A stretch of 64,000 bases of DNA from Tritrichomonas musculus (Eukaryota > Parabasalia > Tritrichomonadida > Tritrichomonadidae). The position numbers were made by a program, and so were the translations under genes. The stretch spans positions 1,257,001-1,321,000 of the forward strand of contig JAPFFF010000020.1 in the NCBI GenBank assembly GCA_039105265.1, written 5' to 3'. Below the pieces are notes generated by a model, which saw nothing but the letters and a program-made list of their open reading frames with translations, ran no database searches and had not been told where the DNA came from. Each line of letters opens with the position of its first letter. Within the stretch, counting starts at the first letter, position 1. This document shows, one piece after another, positions 19,690 through 31,597 of this stretch.

Positions 19690-22600
19690 TTTTGCTTTGA
19701 TCGGTCATTTAGATAAAAGATCAACAATTTCTCGATGATTTGTTTCTCTTGCATAGTCAATGGCCGTTTTGTAAAAGAATTATTTCAAAATTTCATAAAT
19801 CATTCAAGTTTACAATATAATAAAAAAAGTTAGATTTGAATATAATGAATGTTTTGATTTAAAATGCCTTGAATGTTGATATCAATGCCTTCTTGTCTTA
19901 TTAATAGTTCAACAATTTCTTTATGGCCTTCATATGCAGCAAGAATCAACGCCGTATCATTAAATGTTCCAGTTAAATTTTATAAATAATTCAAGTTTGC
20001 AATATCATGAAAAAAGTTAGATTTGAATTTTATGAATGTTTTGATTTAAAATGTTTTGAATGTTGATATAAATGCCTTCTTGTCTTATTAATAGTTCAAC
20101 AATTTCTTTATGGCCTTCATATGCAGCAAGAATCAACGCCGTATCATTAAATGTTCCAGTTAAATTCCATAAATAATTCAATTATTCAATCCAATGAAAA
20201 AGTTAGATTTGAATTTCATGAATGTTTTGATTTAAAATGTTTTGAATATTGATATCAATGCCTTCTTGTCTTATTAATAGTTCAACAATTTCTTTATGGC
20301 CGTCTCTTGCAGCATAAATCAACGCCGTATCATTAAATGTTCCAGTTAAATTCCATAAATAATTCAATTATTCAATCCAATGAAAAAGTTAGATTTGAAT
20401 TTCATGAATGTTTTGATTTAAAATGTTTTGAATGTGGATATCAATGCCTTCTTGTCTTAGTAATAGTTCAACAATTTCTTTATGGCCGTCTCTTGCAGCA
20501 TAAATCAACGCCGTATAATTAAATATTCCAGTTAAATTCCATAAATAATTCAAGTTTGCAATATAATAAAAAAAGTTAGATTTGAATTTTATGAATGTTT
20601 TGATTTAAAATGTTTTGAATGTTGATATCAATGCCTTCTTGTCTTATTAATAGTTCAACAATTTCTTTATGGCCGTCTCTTGCAGCATAAATCAACGCCG
20701 TATCATTAAATGTTCCAGTTAAATTCCATAAATAATTCAATTATTCAATCCAATGAAAAAGTTAGATTTGAATTTCATGAATGTTTTGATTTAAAATGTT
20801 TTGAATGTGGATATCAATGCCTTCTTGTCTTAGTAATAGTTCAACAATTTCTTTATGGCCGTCTCTTGCAGCATAAATCAACGCCGTATAATTAAATATT
20901 CCAGTTAAATTCCATAAATAATTCAAGTTTGCAATATAATAAAAAAAGTTAGATTTGAATTTCATGAATGTTTTGATTTAAAATGTTTTGAATGTTGATA
21001 TAAATGCCTTCTTGTCTTATTAATAGTTCAACAATTTCTTTATGGCCTTCATATGCAGCAAGAATCAACGCCGTATCATTAAATGTTCCAGTTAAATTCC
21101 ATAAATAATTCAATTATTCAATCCAATGAAAAAGTTAGATTTGAATTTCATGAATGTTTTGATTTAAAATGTTTTGAATATTGATATCAATGCCTTCTTG
21201 TCTTATTAATAGTTCAACAATTTCTTTATGGCCGTCTCTTGCAGCATAAATCAACGCCGTATCATTAAATGTTCCAGTTAAATTCCATAAATAATTCAAT
21301 TATTCAATCCAATGAAAAAGTTAGATTTGAATTTCATGAATGTTTTGATTTAAAATGTTTTGAATGTGGATATCAATGCCTTCTTGTCTTAGTAATAGTT
21401 CAACAATTTCTTTATGGCCGTCTCTTGCAGCATAAATCAACGCCGTATAATTAAATATTCCAGTTAAATTCCATAAATAATTCAAGTTTGCAATATAATA
21501 AAAAAAGTTAGATTTGAATTTTATGAATGTTTTGATTTAAAATGTTTTGAATGTTGATATAAATGCCTTCTTGTCTTATTAATAGTTCAACAATTTCTTT
21601 ATGGCCGTCTCTTGCAGCATAAATCAACGCCGTATCATTAAATGTTCCAGTTAAATTCCATAAATAATTCAATTATTCAATCCAATGAAAAAGTTAGATT
21701 TGAATTTCATGAATGTTTTGATTTAAAATGTTTTGAATGTGGATATCAATGCCTTCTTGTCTTAGTAATAGTTCAACAATTTCTTTATGGCCGTCTCTTG
21801 CAGCATAAATCAACGCCGTATAATTAAATATTCCAGTTAAATTCCATAAATAATTCAAGTTTGCAATATAATAAAAAAAGTTAGATTTGAATTTTATGAA
21901 TGTTTTGATTTAAAATGTTTTGAATGTTGATATCAATGCCTTCTTGTCTTATTAATAGTTCAACAATTTCTTTATGGCCGTCTCTTGCAGCATAAATCAA
22001 CGCCGTATCATTAAATGTTCCAGTTAAATTCCATAAATAATTCAATTATTCAATCCAATGAAAAAGTTAGATTTGAATTTCATGAATGTTTTGATTTAAA
22101 ATGTTTTGAATGTGGATATCAATGCCTTCTTGTCTTAGTAATAGTTCAACAATTTCTTTATGGCCGTCTCTTGCAGCATAAATCAACGCCGTATAATTAA
22201 ATATTCCAGTTAAATTCCATAAATAATTCAAGTTTGCAATATAATAAAAAAAGTTAGATTTGAATTTCATGAATGTTTTGATTTAAAATGTTTTGAATGT
22301 TGATATAAATGCCTTCTTGTCTTATTAATAGTTCAACAATTTCTTTATGGCCTTCATATGCAGCAAGAATCAACGCCGTATCATTAAATGTTCCAGTTAA
22401 ATTCCATAAATAATTCAATTATTCAATCCAATGAAAAAGTTAGATTTGAATTTCATGAATGTTTTGATTTAAAATGTTTTGAATATTGATATCAATGCCT
22501 TCTTGTCTTATTAATAGTTCAACAATTTCTTTATGGCCGTCTCTTGCAGCATAAATCAACGCCGTATCATTAAATGTTCCAGTTAAATTCCATAAATAAT

Positions 22601-25441
22601 TCAATTATTCAATCCAATGAAAAAGTTAGATTTGAATTTCATGAATGTTTTGATTTAAAATGTTTTGAATGTGGATATCAATGCCTTCTTGTCTTAGTAA
22701 TAGTTCAACAATTTCTTTATGGCCGTCTCTTGCAGCATAAATCAACGCCGTATAATTAAATATTCCAGTTAAATTCCATAAATAATTCAAGTTTGCAATA
22801 TAATAAAAAAAGTTAGATTTGAATTTTATGAATGTTTTGATTTAAAATGTTTTGAATGTTGATATAAATGCCTTCTTGTCTTATTAATAGTTCAACAATT
22901 TCTTTATGGCCTTCATATGCAGCAAGAATCAACGCCGTATCATTAAATGTTCCAGTTAAATTCCATAAATAATTCAATTATTCAATCCAATGAAAAAGTT
23001 AGATTTGAATTTCATGAATGTTTTGATTTAAAATGTTTTGAATGTGGATATCAATGCCTTCTTGTCTTAGTAATAGTTCAACAATTTCTTTATGGCCGTC
23101 TCTTGCAGCATAAATCAACGCCGTATAATTAAATATTCCAGTTAAATTCCATAAATAATTCAAGTTTGCAATATAATAAAAAAAGTTAGATTTGAATTTT
23201 ATGAATGTTTTGATTTAAAATGTTTTGAATGTTGATATAAATGCCTTCTTGTCTTATTAATAGTTCAACAATTTCTTTATGGCCGTCTCTTGCAGCATAA
23301 ATCAACGCCGTATCATTAAATGTTCCAGTTAAATTCCATAAATAATTCAATTATTCAATCCAATGAAAAAGTTAGATTTGAATTTCATGAATGTTTTGAT
23401 TTAAAATGTTTTGAATGTGGATATCAATGCCTTCTTGTCTTAGTAATAGTTCAACAATTTCTTTATGGCCGTCTCTTGCAGCATAAATCAACGCCGTATA
23501 ATTAAATATTCCAGTTAAATTCCATAAATAATTCAAGTTTGCAATCCAATGAAAAAGTTAGATTTGAATTTTATGAATGTTTTGATTTAAAATGTTTTGA
23601 ATGTTGATATCAATGCCTTCTTGTCTTATTAATAGTTCAACAATTTCTTTATGGCCGTCTCTTGCAGCATAAATCAACGCCGTATCATTAAATGTTCCAG
23701 TTAAATTCCATAAATAATTCAATTATTCAATCCAATGAAAAAGTTAGATTTGAATTTCATGAATGTTTTGATTTAAAATGTTTTGAATGTGGATATCAAT
23801 GCCTTCTTGTCTTAGTAATAGTTCAACAATTTCTTTATGGCCGTCTCTTGCAGCATAAATCAACGCCGTATAATTAAATATTCCAGTTAAATTCCATAAA
23901 TAATTCAAGTTTGCAATATAATAAAAAAAGTTAGATTTGAATTTTATGAATGTTTTGATTTAAAATGTTTTGAATGTTGATATCAATGCCTTCTTGTCTT
24001 ATTAATAGTTCAACAATTTCTTTATGGCCGTCTCTTGCAGCATAAATCAACGCCGTATCATTAAATGTTCCAGTTAAATTCCATAAATAATTCAATTATT
24101 CAATCCAATGAAAAAGTTAGATTTGAATTTCATGAATGTTTTGATTTAAAATGTTTTGAATGTGGATATCAATGCCTTCTTGTCTTAGTAATAGTTCAAC
24201 AATTTCTTTATGGCCGTCTCTTGCAGCATAAATCAACGCCGTATAATTAAATATTCCAGTTAAATTCCATAAATAATTCAAGTTTGCAATATAATAAAAA
24301 AAGTTAGATTTGAATTTTATGAATGTTTTGATTTAAAATGTTTTGAATGTTGATATAAATGCCTTCTTGTCTTATTAATAGTTCAACAATTTCTTTATGG
24401 CCTTCATATGCAGCAAGAATCAACGCCGTATTATTAAATGTTCCAGTTAAATTCCATAAATAATTCAAGTTTGCAATATCATGAAAAAGTTAGATTTGAA
24501 TTTTATGAATGTTTTGATTTAAAATGTTTTGAATGTTGATATAAATGCCTTCTTGTCTTATTAAAAGTTCAACAATTTCTTTATGGCCGTCTCTTGCAGC
24601 ATAAATCAACGCCGTATCATTAAATGTTCCAGTTAAATTTTATAAATAATTCAAGTTTGCAATATCATGAAAAAGTTAGATTTGAATTTTATGAATGTTT
24701 TGATTTAAAATGTTTTGAATGTTGATATAAATGCCTTCTTGTCTTATTAATAGTTCAACAATTTCTTTATGGCCTTCATATGCAGCAAGAATCAACGCCG
24801 TATTATTAAATGTTCCAGTTAAATTCCATAAATAATTCAAGTTTGCAATATCATGAAAAAAGTTAGATTTGAATTTTATGAATGTTTTGATTTAAAATGT
24901 TTTGAATGTTGATATAAATGCCTTCTTGTCTTATTAATAGTTCAACAATTTCTTTATGGCCTTCATATGCAGCAAGAATCAACGCCGTATCATTAAATGT
25001 TCCAGTTAAATTCCATAAATAATTCAATTATTCAATCCAATGAAAAAGTTAGATTTGAATTTCATGAATGTTTTGATTTAAAATGTTTTGAATGTGGATA
25101 TCAATGCCTTCTTGTCTTATTAATAGTTCAACAATTTCTTTATGGCCGTCTCTTGCAGCATAAATCAACGCCGTATAATTAAATATTCCAGTTAAATTCC
25201 ATAAATAATTCAAGTTTGCAATATCATGAAAAAAGTTAGATTTGAATTTTATGAATGTTTTGATTTAAAATGTTTTGAATATTGATATCAATGCCTTCTT
25301 GTCTTATTAATAGTTCAACAATTTTTTTATGGCCTTCTTCGGTAGCATAAATCAACGCCGTATAATTAAATGTTCCAGTTAAATTCCATAAATAATTCAA
25401 GTTTGCAATATAATCAAAAAAGTTAGATTTGAATTTTATGA
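19690..25441 (-). repeat. Expanded ankyrin-derived array, copy 2 (about 30 units)
   Basis: This is the same 186-187 bp unit as at 2.8-4.6 kb, about three times as many copies. Units fall into types. Type A has TTCAATTATTCAATCCAATG, and type B has TTCAAGTTTGCAATATAAT. A-B pairs repeat with a 373-bp period over much of 20.3-24.3 kb. A longer pattern that includes a second A variant recurs at 932 and 1305 bp. Type A units carry a 61-codon plus-strand frame, repeated 11 times, which is an artefact of the repetition. On the minus strand each unit encodes one ankyrin repeat (ALIYAARDGHKEIVELLLRQ) but does not connect in frame to the next. The high identity between units indicates recent unequal exchange or slippage. 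Confidence 0.92.
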
Positions 25442-26283
25442 ATGTTTTTTGTTTTAAAATGTTATTTGAATGATTGATGTTTTAATTGCTACATTTATGT
25501 CAATGGTTCCCTCAATCAAACAAAGTTTCACAAGTGTGTAATAGTCAAATTCACATAAATAAAAAAACATGTTTTTGTATTTCATGTTTGTTGGGAAAAA
25601 ACAATAATTGTGAGATTTAGTTGCATATCGAAAAAGATTGTCATAATAGTTGTTTTCAATGTCATTTTGGATATTCTTCGTTCATTATATTGTCAATGAG
25701 GTAGTTCGAAATATCGTTGTGATGACATTTAATCGATTCTTCAAGAATTCTTTTATAGTCATTATATGGTGGTGAAACATGATTGTCTTCAAGATATCTG
25801 ATCAGTTCTGCATTACAACTGTGAATACCATAAATCCACATCGATGATGTCAGTTCAACTCCTTTCTTTTCAATGTATTTGATGATGTCATTCGAGCCAT
25901 AAAATGATGCATATTCAATCAGTTTAATACCAGATTTATCTGTCAAAAGTCGATTTGTTTCAAAAATTGATTTTTTAATGCAAATTTCGAGTGACAAATT
26001 TCTTTGTTCTGTAAATCTGATAAATTCTTGAATTTCGTTATTTCGAATCAGTTCACACAAATAATCATCATTCAATCCTTCTCGTCGTTTTTCATAGAAA
26101 TTGGTTTCAATTTCTTTGTTCATCCGTTCAATAAATTTATTGTCTTTTAATGATTTATTCTTCCTCCCGTATTTTTCAATGTTTTCTTTTGTGAGAAACC
26201 GTTTGATTTCTGGTTGAAAATATTCACAATAGTTTTTTTGGACATATTCTGAACTCGTAATTATTGAAAAAATGTGTTCATCA
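25442..26283 (-). pseudogene. DUF3447 gene, truncated second copy
   Basis: It is nearly identical to 4629-5470 of copy 1 but lacks the first 110 or so codons, because Polinton C sequence begins at 26284. Copy 1 reads TTTTGGAGATATTC where copy 2 reads TTTTGGATATTC. This 2-base loss shifts the frame after NIMNEEY and ends the protein early. Residues SSMWIYGIHSCNAEL and the rest of the DUF3447 core are intact in the remaining open part (25662-26123). It is a host pseudogene. Confidence 0.85.
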
Positions 26284-27224
26284 GCAAGTGTAAAACACGT
26301 GATCCTAAGGAAGATAACTATGGTTCAAATGGTTGTATGGTTGCAATCAAGCGTGATACGTTGAATTACAGAGCAATACCTGAAGACAAAACACATGGCT
26401 TAGCATATTCACTACTCAACACATGCAGTAACGATGGCAAGTATGAGGTCCTGATTAAGTTGCATGATGGTAGATTGGTTAATGCATCTGAGTATGAACT
26501 CAACGGTGCAACGATGGATGGTTATGATTTGGTTGCAATGAGTTGTACATATAATAATTACTCAACATCGACACTCAAAGTAAGCGACATTGAATTACTA
26601 TACCTTGACTTGACGTTGCCACATCAAGAGCATACCATGAGGTTATCATTCACAGTCGGTGAAGTTCATAATAAAAATGATGTATATGATAGAGGATACG
26701 TTGATTTAAGTGGTGCACTTGATACAGTCGAAAGAGTGGCATATGTTTGGAGTAAGACACCCACTCAAACCAGCAATGATGATGGCTTAACACCACGTGA
26801 TATTGCATTATATCTTCGTCATGATTACACTGATCCTATTGATGAAGTTAATTGGGATCCATCTACAAATGCATTCGAATACATCATCAAGCAACAGTTC
26901 TATGAAGTGTCACCTAATCCAAACTCAGCTACAACACTCTACACTGACTTCAACATTACATCATCGAAGATAATCACTGCAGACAACATCACTACAATGA
27001 GATCTGACTTGAATCTCGTCACTAACAACGTTGATGTAGTATCGTATGATGTTAAGGAGGTGCAATCTAAGGTTGATGCACTTGGCTCGCAGATGACTGA
27101 CCAACAAGCTAAGACTAAATACCTTGAGAAGGAAGTTGATAAGATTGATATGAAAGCTAATGTTGGTATTGCGTTAGGTGCTGTTGGTTGTGTGTTAGGT
27201 GCGACTGGCATAGGTGTTAGTTAG
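26284..27224 (+). pseudogene. Part of the large Polinton structural protein, element C
   Basis: It is homologous to roughly residues 1330-1660 of the 2200-residue protein of element B. Shared strings are DPIDEVNW, QQFYEVSPNPNSATTLYTDF, NITSSKIITADNITTMRSDL and NLVTNN. The shared block is followed by a coiled-coil-like stretch (VDVVSYDVKEVQSKVDALGS) and a glycine-rich hydrophobic end (VGIALGAVGCVLGATGIGV) that could span or enter a membrane. The strong conservation suggests this block is the functional core of the big protein. The piece is partial. Its codon usage is less AT-rich than the host DNA it abuts. Confidence 0.75.
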
Positions 27225-27821
27225 TTGAAGAATGTCATTAGAATATTGACATCTAATGATATCATTTTTGGCTTCATTTGTGAAATTGTCAAGATGAATG
27301 TTAATGATATTTATTAATGTATTAATACAACCAAAGAGAGCTTGTTTGATATCATCTTTACTATATGATTTGGTTTGTTCGTTGAGAGATATATCAATTG
27401 ATTTTATACGTTCTTCTATCTCTTTCTTTTTGCGTTCACGATACGATTTCATGTATGCATTATATTTCTGTCTTTTGATGAATTTCTTTTGCTGTTCAAG
27501 ATCCGCTAAAGCTGAATATGACACCTTTGGTGATGTGAAGCAAGTATCTGATTCATTTATTTTAGGATTCATTTCATTTACTTCACTTTGTTGCACTTCA
27601 AGTTCTCTCTGAGATTGCTTAGCTTCTGTTTTAACAGTCTGGGAACCAGACCTAACTACGTTTTTCGCTTTAGCGAATGTTTCACAAGAGTACGGAGAGA
27701 GATTTGTTCCACAAATGGTATTATGCAAATGATTCTCTGTTATTTGTAAGTCATTTTCATTTTGTAATTCGTTGTGTAACTCATTTGAGAAACCAATTTT
27801 ATTTAGTTTTAATTGATTCAT
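27195..27821 (-). CDS. bZIP-like protein of Polinton C (long type)
   Basis: The protein has 208 residues. Residues about 115-145 (KRQKYNAYMKSYRERKKKEI) form an AP-1/Yap-like basic region. A helical C-terminal domain follows (DIKQALFGCINTLINIINIH onward), shared with the 162-residue protein of element A. The first 100 residues are polar and low in complexity. The 3' end overlaps the end of the convergent large-protein piece by 30 bases. The spacer upstream (27822-28031) holds a repeated string, AAACAAATTTGTTCAAAAAT, at about 27938 and 28003. A regulator role is an inference from the basic region. No classical Initiator lies at the ATG. Confidence 0.6.
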   Translation of the reverse strand: MNQLKLNKIGFSNELHNELQNENDLQITENHLHNTICGTNLSPYSCETFAKAKNVVRSGSQTVKTEAKQSQRELEVQQSEVNEMNPKINESDTCFTSPKVSYSALADLEQQKKFIKRQKYNAYMKSYRERKKKEIEERIKSIDISLNEQTKSYSKDDIKQALFGCINTLINIINIHLDNFTNEAKNDIIRCQYSNDILQLTNTYASRT

Positions 27822-28031
27822 GTTTACATAATTGTTAAAGTATTTGCAAAAGTATTGTAAATGTATTGCAAAAGAATATGTAAATGGTAATATAAGACAA
27901 TCATAAAGATTATATAAGGTTTATAATAACATCGAATGTAAACAAATTTGTTCAAAAATATTCAAATCCTTTTCTAAACACATTTCACAATAGTGTCAAA
28001 TGCAAACAAATTTGTTCAAAAATATTTAAAT

Positions 28032-28463
28032 CTACTTTCTTTCACAAATGTAATCATTAGCAGTCAAACCTTTGATGAATGGTGCACAAGATTCATTTGG
28101 AAGTACGATCATCTTGTTATGGAAACCTGTTAATGCATTTTTGTATACTGTTATCTTACTCATTTGGTTATGATTCATTTGAAGATTTATGTTGATACCA
28201 GGTTTGACAGTTCTTTCTTGAATAACATGAAGATAATCTGATGATTGAATTGAGTTCTTCTTTAATGATACACCTTTCAGTTTTAAGGATTTGGTTTCAG
28301 ATGTACCGTCTTCTTTATTATTCCAAATTGTGTAACATTTAGGGCAGAGTGCCACTTGATTATCTCCATATTTTTCAATGCTTGCACCTAAGATCTTCTT
28401 CTCATCTGCTTTAGTTCCAATAGATGGGTTAGGCATGAATTTGTAAACACTGATATAATTCAT
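28032..28463 (-). pseudogene. polB: PolB C-terminal piece, element C
   Basis: It matches the C-terminal region of the fossil PolB of element A: the EKYG..Q.ALCPKCYTIWN segment with a CPKC pair, then KSLKLKGVSLK and the ending NKMIVLPNESCAPFIKGLTA. The PolB of element B lacks this tail, so two polymerase lineages are present in the window. It is partial and broken; it says only that C once had an A-type polymerase on the minus strand. Confidence 0.8.
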
Positions 28464-28612
28464 TCACTGATGCAATCACTGATACGGATCCTACAACAGG
28501 CGATGAATCATATTTTCAAAACGGTCCTAAACACTTTAATAGAATTTATTTTAAATATCCACCTGAATGGAAAACATCTAATATTGGCGAAAAAATTATT
28601 GGAGTCCGTAAT

Positions 28613-29608
28613 ATGAAAATTAGTATAAGAAAATGTACTCAATTAGATTTCGTCTTATATATTAGAAAATATAAACAAGACAAATTTGATGATCTAGCTA
28701 ATGGTTTATACCCTGATGATGATCTTAGTCATTTAAATGATGACCAAATCCAAGATGTAGTTAATAGGATGGATCCAAAGGATATTCAGGTGTATAGAAT
28801 AGAATATATTAATGATATATATGATGATGTTGATGATTTCATTGATAATTTGTATGATGAAATTAATGATAATAATGTTTATAATATGCTTCGAGATAGA
28901 ATACTTGATTCAGGACAATCTAAAGATGAAAAAATAGCAGCCCTTGAACAGTTAGATTCAGATAAAGATAATTATCATTTGATGTGTTTACGCAATGATG
29001 TTCCATTCTATCTTAATAATGATGTTGATGGTATTTATGATGTTAGAGATTTCACTATTGTTGAGGAAATTGGTGACAAAATTATGTTATCATTTAGATC
29101 AAATCAGAATGATCATGATGAATTCTATGTTGATTTCATGATGACTCCAAACAATCAAGATGCTACATACAAGAAATTCTATCAATGGGATGATGGTAAT
29201 GATGAACCTTTACCTTATGCGGCTGTGTATCCTGATGAATTAGATGAAAATGATAGATTTGAGTTTGATACTGCAAATTATTTCAATATTGGTACTATAA
29301 ATCCTAATCGAAATAGTTTAGAATATGTAACTAAGTTTCATAGAGAACTCGTATTCAATAATGTCATGACGAGTCTAGAGTGTGAGGTAGCTGCTTCATT
29401 TGCTAGTCAATCCAATCATAACATTATAGGTAGAACAAATGAAATATTCAATCCGATTAAGTATTTCAAAATCAATGATGATGATGATAAGTTCTGGATT
29501 GAGTTTTATGATCGAAATGAAATTGATGTTCCTGTAGCATTTAATGATTTCGTTATGTTTACGATGGATGTTGTGTTCTTACAAAATCGTAAGCTACTGT
29601 ACAATTGA
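28613..29608 (+). pseudogene. Conserved Polinton structural protein, element C copy
   Basis: It is the counterpart of the 323-residue protein of element B at 56608-57579. The shared pattern is a start region with a FNRxYF.(F/Y)P..W.TSN.GE..(V/I)GVR motif, readable just upstream of the first ATG, and an ending FWIEFYDRNEIDVPVAF...VVFLQNRKLLYN. It is rich in aspartate. In both elements it lies immediately upstream of the integrase, in the same orientation. Its function is unknown; a capsid-associated role is plausible because it travels with the virion genes. The copy in C looks partial. Confidence 0.6.
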
Positions 29609-29627
29609 AAACTCTAATTCATCCTAA

Positions 29628-30707
29628 ATGTCCAGAATTAAGTTTGCAACAATTGCTGATGTTTATAAGAAATATCCAACGAACACATTATCCAAGTTCA
29701 AACGAATTGCGAATAAATATGGTTTCACAGATGATGAAGCCAAGGAATACCTTAATAATAAGGTTGTTCATGATCAACATATTCCTCCACCTAAGTTCAT
29801 GCACATTTATTCTAAAATCCCGCATGCATTCCAAATGGATACATTTATAGGAAATCCAGATTACCTAATGTTCATCAATATCAATTCTCGCAAAGCCTAT
29901 GCTTATCCAATGTCAGGTAAGGGTGCTAAGGAGGTGTTGAGATCATTGAACAACTTTATTAAGGCAGAACCTGAATGTAAGTCTATTATGTCAGATGAAG
30001 ATACAGCTTATTTGTCAAACACTGTGTTAGATTTTATGAGGGAACATCACATAATCTACACTACTACCACCGATAATGATCACAATAAGTTAGGTATTAT
30101 TAATAGGTTTATGAGAACAATTAGAGATATGAAATCTAATGAACCTAACACAGATATCTTAGATCTAGTTGAATCCTATAATGACATGCCTCATAGATCA
30201 CTTAATTATAAATCACCAAATGAATTCACTAAGGATGACGAATTAGAGTACATCTCTAAGATGGAACAAGACAACCCATATAAGTTCAAACCAGGTGATA
30301 CAGTTAGAGTTGTTCTTGATAAGAGCCCCTTAAGAAAACACCGAACCAATTTATCTAAGGAGTCATATATTGTTGATTCTCCTTATGGAAACCAATTCTT
30401 AATAAGATCTAGTGATGGATCTGTTGATACAGTACCAGGTTATAAACTAGTTAAGTCAGCCAAGAATGTTCCACTGGCTGTCTCTATTAAAGATGGCAAG
30501 CGAGGTATCGTTAAAGATATCCGATCCTACAACACCAAGAATGACACTTATTCGATTACATATTTATTGCCAGACAATTCATTAGTCAAAGACACTATCA
30601 AATCTAAATATATGCGTGAGGGTCATCCAACCAAGTTATCGACAATGGAGCGTCAATATTGGCTTAATCAAAATAGCATTCCAGATCGAATTAAGAAATT
30701 CATTTAA
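29628..30707 (+). CDS. INT: Retroviral-type integrase of Polinton C
   Basis: The integrase inserts the element into host DNA. The 359-residue protein has a helical N-terminal part (DEAKEYLNNKVVHDQ), an RNase H-like rve core with HAFQMDTF (about residue 70) and SDEDTAYLS (about 121), and the TTTTDNDHNKLGIINRFMRT segment. YNDMPHRSLNYKSPNEF follows near residue 195. The C-terminus has an SH3-like region (FKPGDTVRVV, about 228) and a chromo-like region (GKRGIVKDI, about 288). It resembles the 380-residue integrase of B throughout. The ATG overlaps no other gene and lies 20 bases after the preceding stop. The packaging ATPase starts right after its stop, so the two are probably co-directional late genes. 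Confidence 0.85.
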   Translation: MSRIKFATIADVYKKYPTNTLSKFKRIANKYGFTDDEAKEYLNNKVVHDQHIPPPKFMHIYSKIPHAFQMDTFIGNPDYLMFININSRKAYAYPMSGKGAKEVLRSLNNFIKAEPECKSIMSDEDTAYLSNTVLDFMREHHIIYTTTTDNDHNKLGIINRFMRTIRDMKSNEPNTDILDLVESYNDMPHRSLNYKSPNEFTKDDELEYISKMEQDNPYKFKPGDTVRVVLDKSPLRKHRTNLSKESYIVDSPYGNQFLIRSSDGSVDTVPGYKLVKSAKNVPLAVSIKDGKRGIVKDIRSYNTKNDTYSITYLLPDNSLVKDTIKSKYMREGHPTKLSTMERQYWLNQNSIPDRIKKFI

Positions 30708-30708
30708 T

Positions 30709-31569
30709 ATGATACAAATGGCTGAAATCAAGCGAGTTGAGGAATTAATTGAGGATTCATTACGTAAGAATCAGCGAGATATTGAGATGGCTTTAATAAA
30801 ACCACTTAGTCCTGAATATCCATTCTCATCCAATGGTATATATTTTCTGATCGGCAAAATGGGTGCCGGCAAGTCATTCTGGATATGGAGACATATTATG
30901 ATAACGGAGCGATTATTTGCCAAGCCATATTACAGTAAGATCATTTTCTGTTCAACATCAGGCAAGCTCGATAAGACAGCTGAGGTGTTATCCAAAAATG
31001 TTAAGACCCATATTGAATACATTGCAGAGGATAATCTATTACCATACCTTAAGCGACATCTTAGACGAAAACTTAAATACTATGCTATGGTGAAACATGT
31101 GCTCTCTAAGATGGTTGAAACTAATGAAGAAATGGCTAGAATCATCTCAAAGCATTCCTTGATGGAAATCGAAGATAGGATAGCTTATATAGCATCCAAG
31201 CTAGTTCAATATCAGACAGCCTCATATCCATACAATACATTGCTCGTACTAGATGACGCTGCAGGCTCCCCATTACTTAAGAATGGTAATTCAGAACTAT
31301 GTCGATTACTTACTAAGACCAGGCATTATAACCTTACATGTATTATAGCTGTTCAGACATTAAGATTTGTTCACCTCAATGTTAAGCGATTAGCTACAGA
31401 TATTATATGTTATAGTGGTTTCTCTAAAGAGGATTTCACCTCAATGTTACAACAGACACCTAACAATCTCGATGCAAAAACAACGACAGCTCAATATCTA
31501 AATCATAAAGGTCAACATGATCGATTTATAATCAATATCACATCGAATGAATCACACTTTGAGGAATAA
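30709..31569 (+). CDS. ATP: FtsK/HerA-like packaging ATPase of Polinton C
   Basis: The protein drives DNA into the capsid. It has a Walker A GKMGAGKS (about residues 49-56), a Walker B LLVLDDAAG (about 178) and a downstream polar motif (AVQTLRF, about 220), which is the A32/HerA-like pattern of Polintons. An open frame extends upstream into the integrase gene. The ATG at 30709 (MIQMAEIKRVEELIEDSLRK) matches the start of the B protein (KVEELINETLRK) and follows the integrase stop by one base. The end CYSGFSKEDFTSMLQQTPNN is conserved in B. Confidence 0.85.
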   Translation: MIQMAEIKRVEELIEDSLRKNQRDIEMALIKPLSPEYPFSSNGIYFLIGKMGAGKSFWIWRHIMITERLFAKPYYSKIIFCSTSGKLDKTAEVLSKNVKTHIEYIAEDNLLPYLKRHLRRKLKYYAMVKHVLSKMVETNEEMARIISKHSLMEIEDRIAYIASKLVQYQTASYPYNTLLVLDDAAGSPLLKNGNSELCRLLTKTRHYNLTCIIAVQTLRFVHLNVKRLATDIICYSGFSKEDFTSMLQQTPNNLDAKTTTAQYLNHKGQHDRFIINITSNESHFEE

Positions 31570-31597
31570 AATCAACTTATTTTTGTTATATATAAAC

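Larger units (their letters stand above)
18398..26283. repeat. Segmental duplication, copy 2
   Basis: It is collinear with 1483 onward at near identity through the PAS-like fragment and terminal ankyrin unit. The expanded ankyrin array and then the DUF3447 gene follow. It ends at 26283, where sequence of Polinton C begins abruptly inside the DUF3447 coding region, so the original right limit of the duplication is lost. Confidence 0.9.

Noticed and set aside
20337-25182. Eleven identical 61-codon plus-strand frames in the ankyrin array
   Set aside because: They are the antisense of the ankyrin-derived repeat and repeat only because the DNA does. The real coding memory is on the minus strand.
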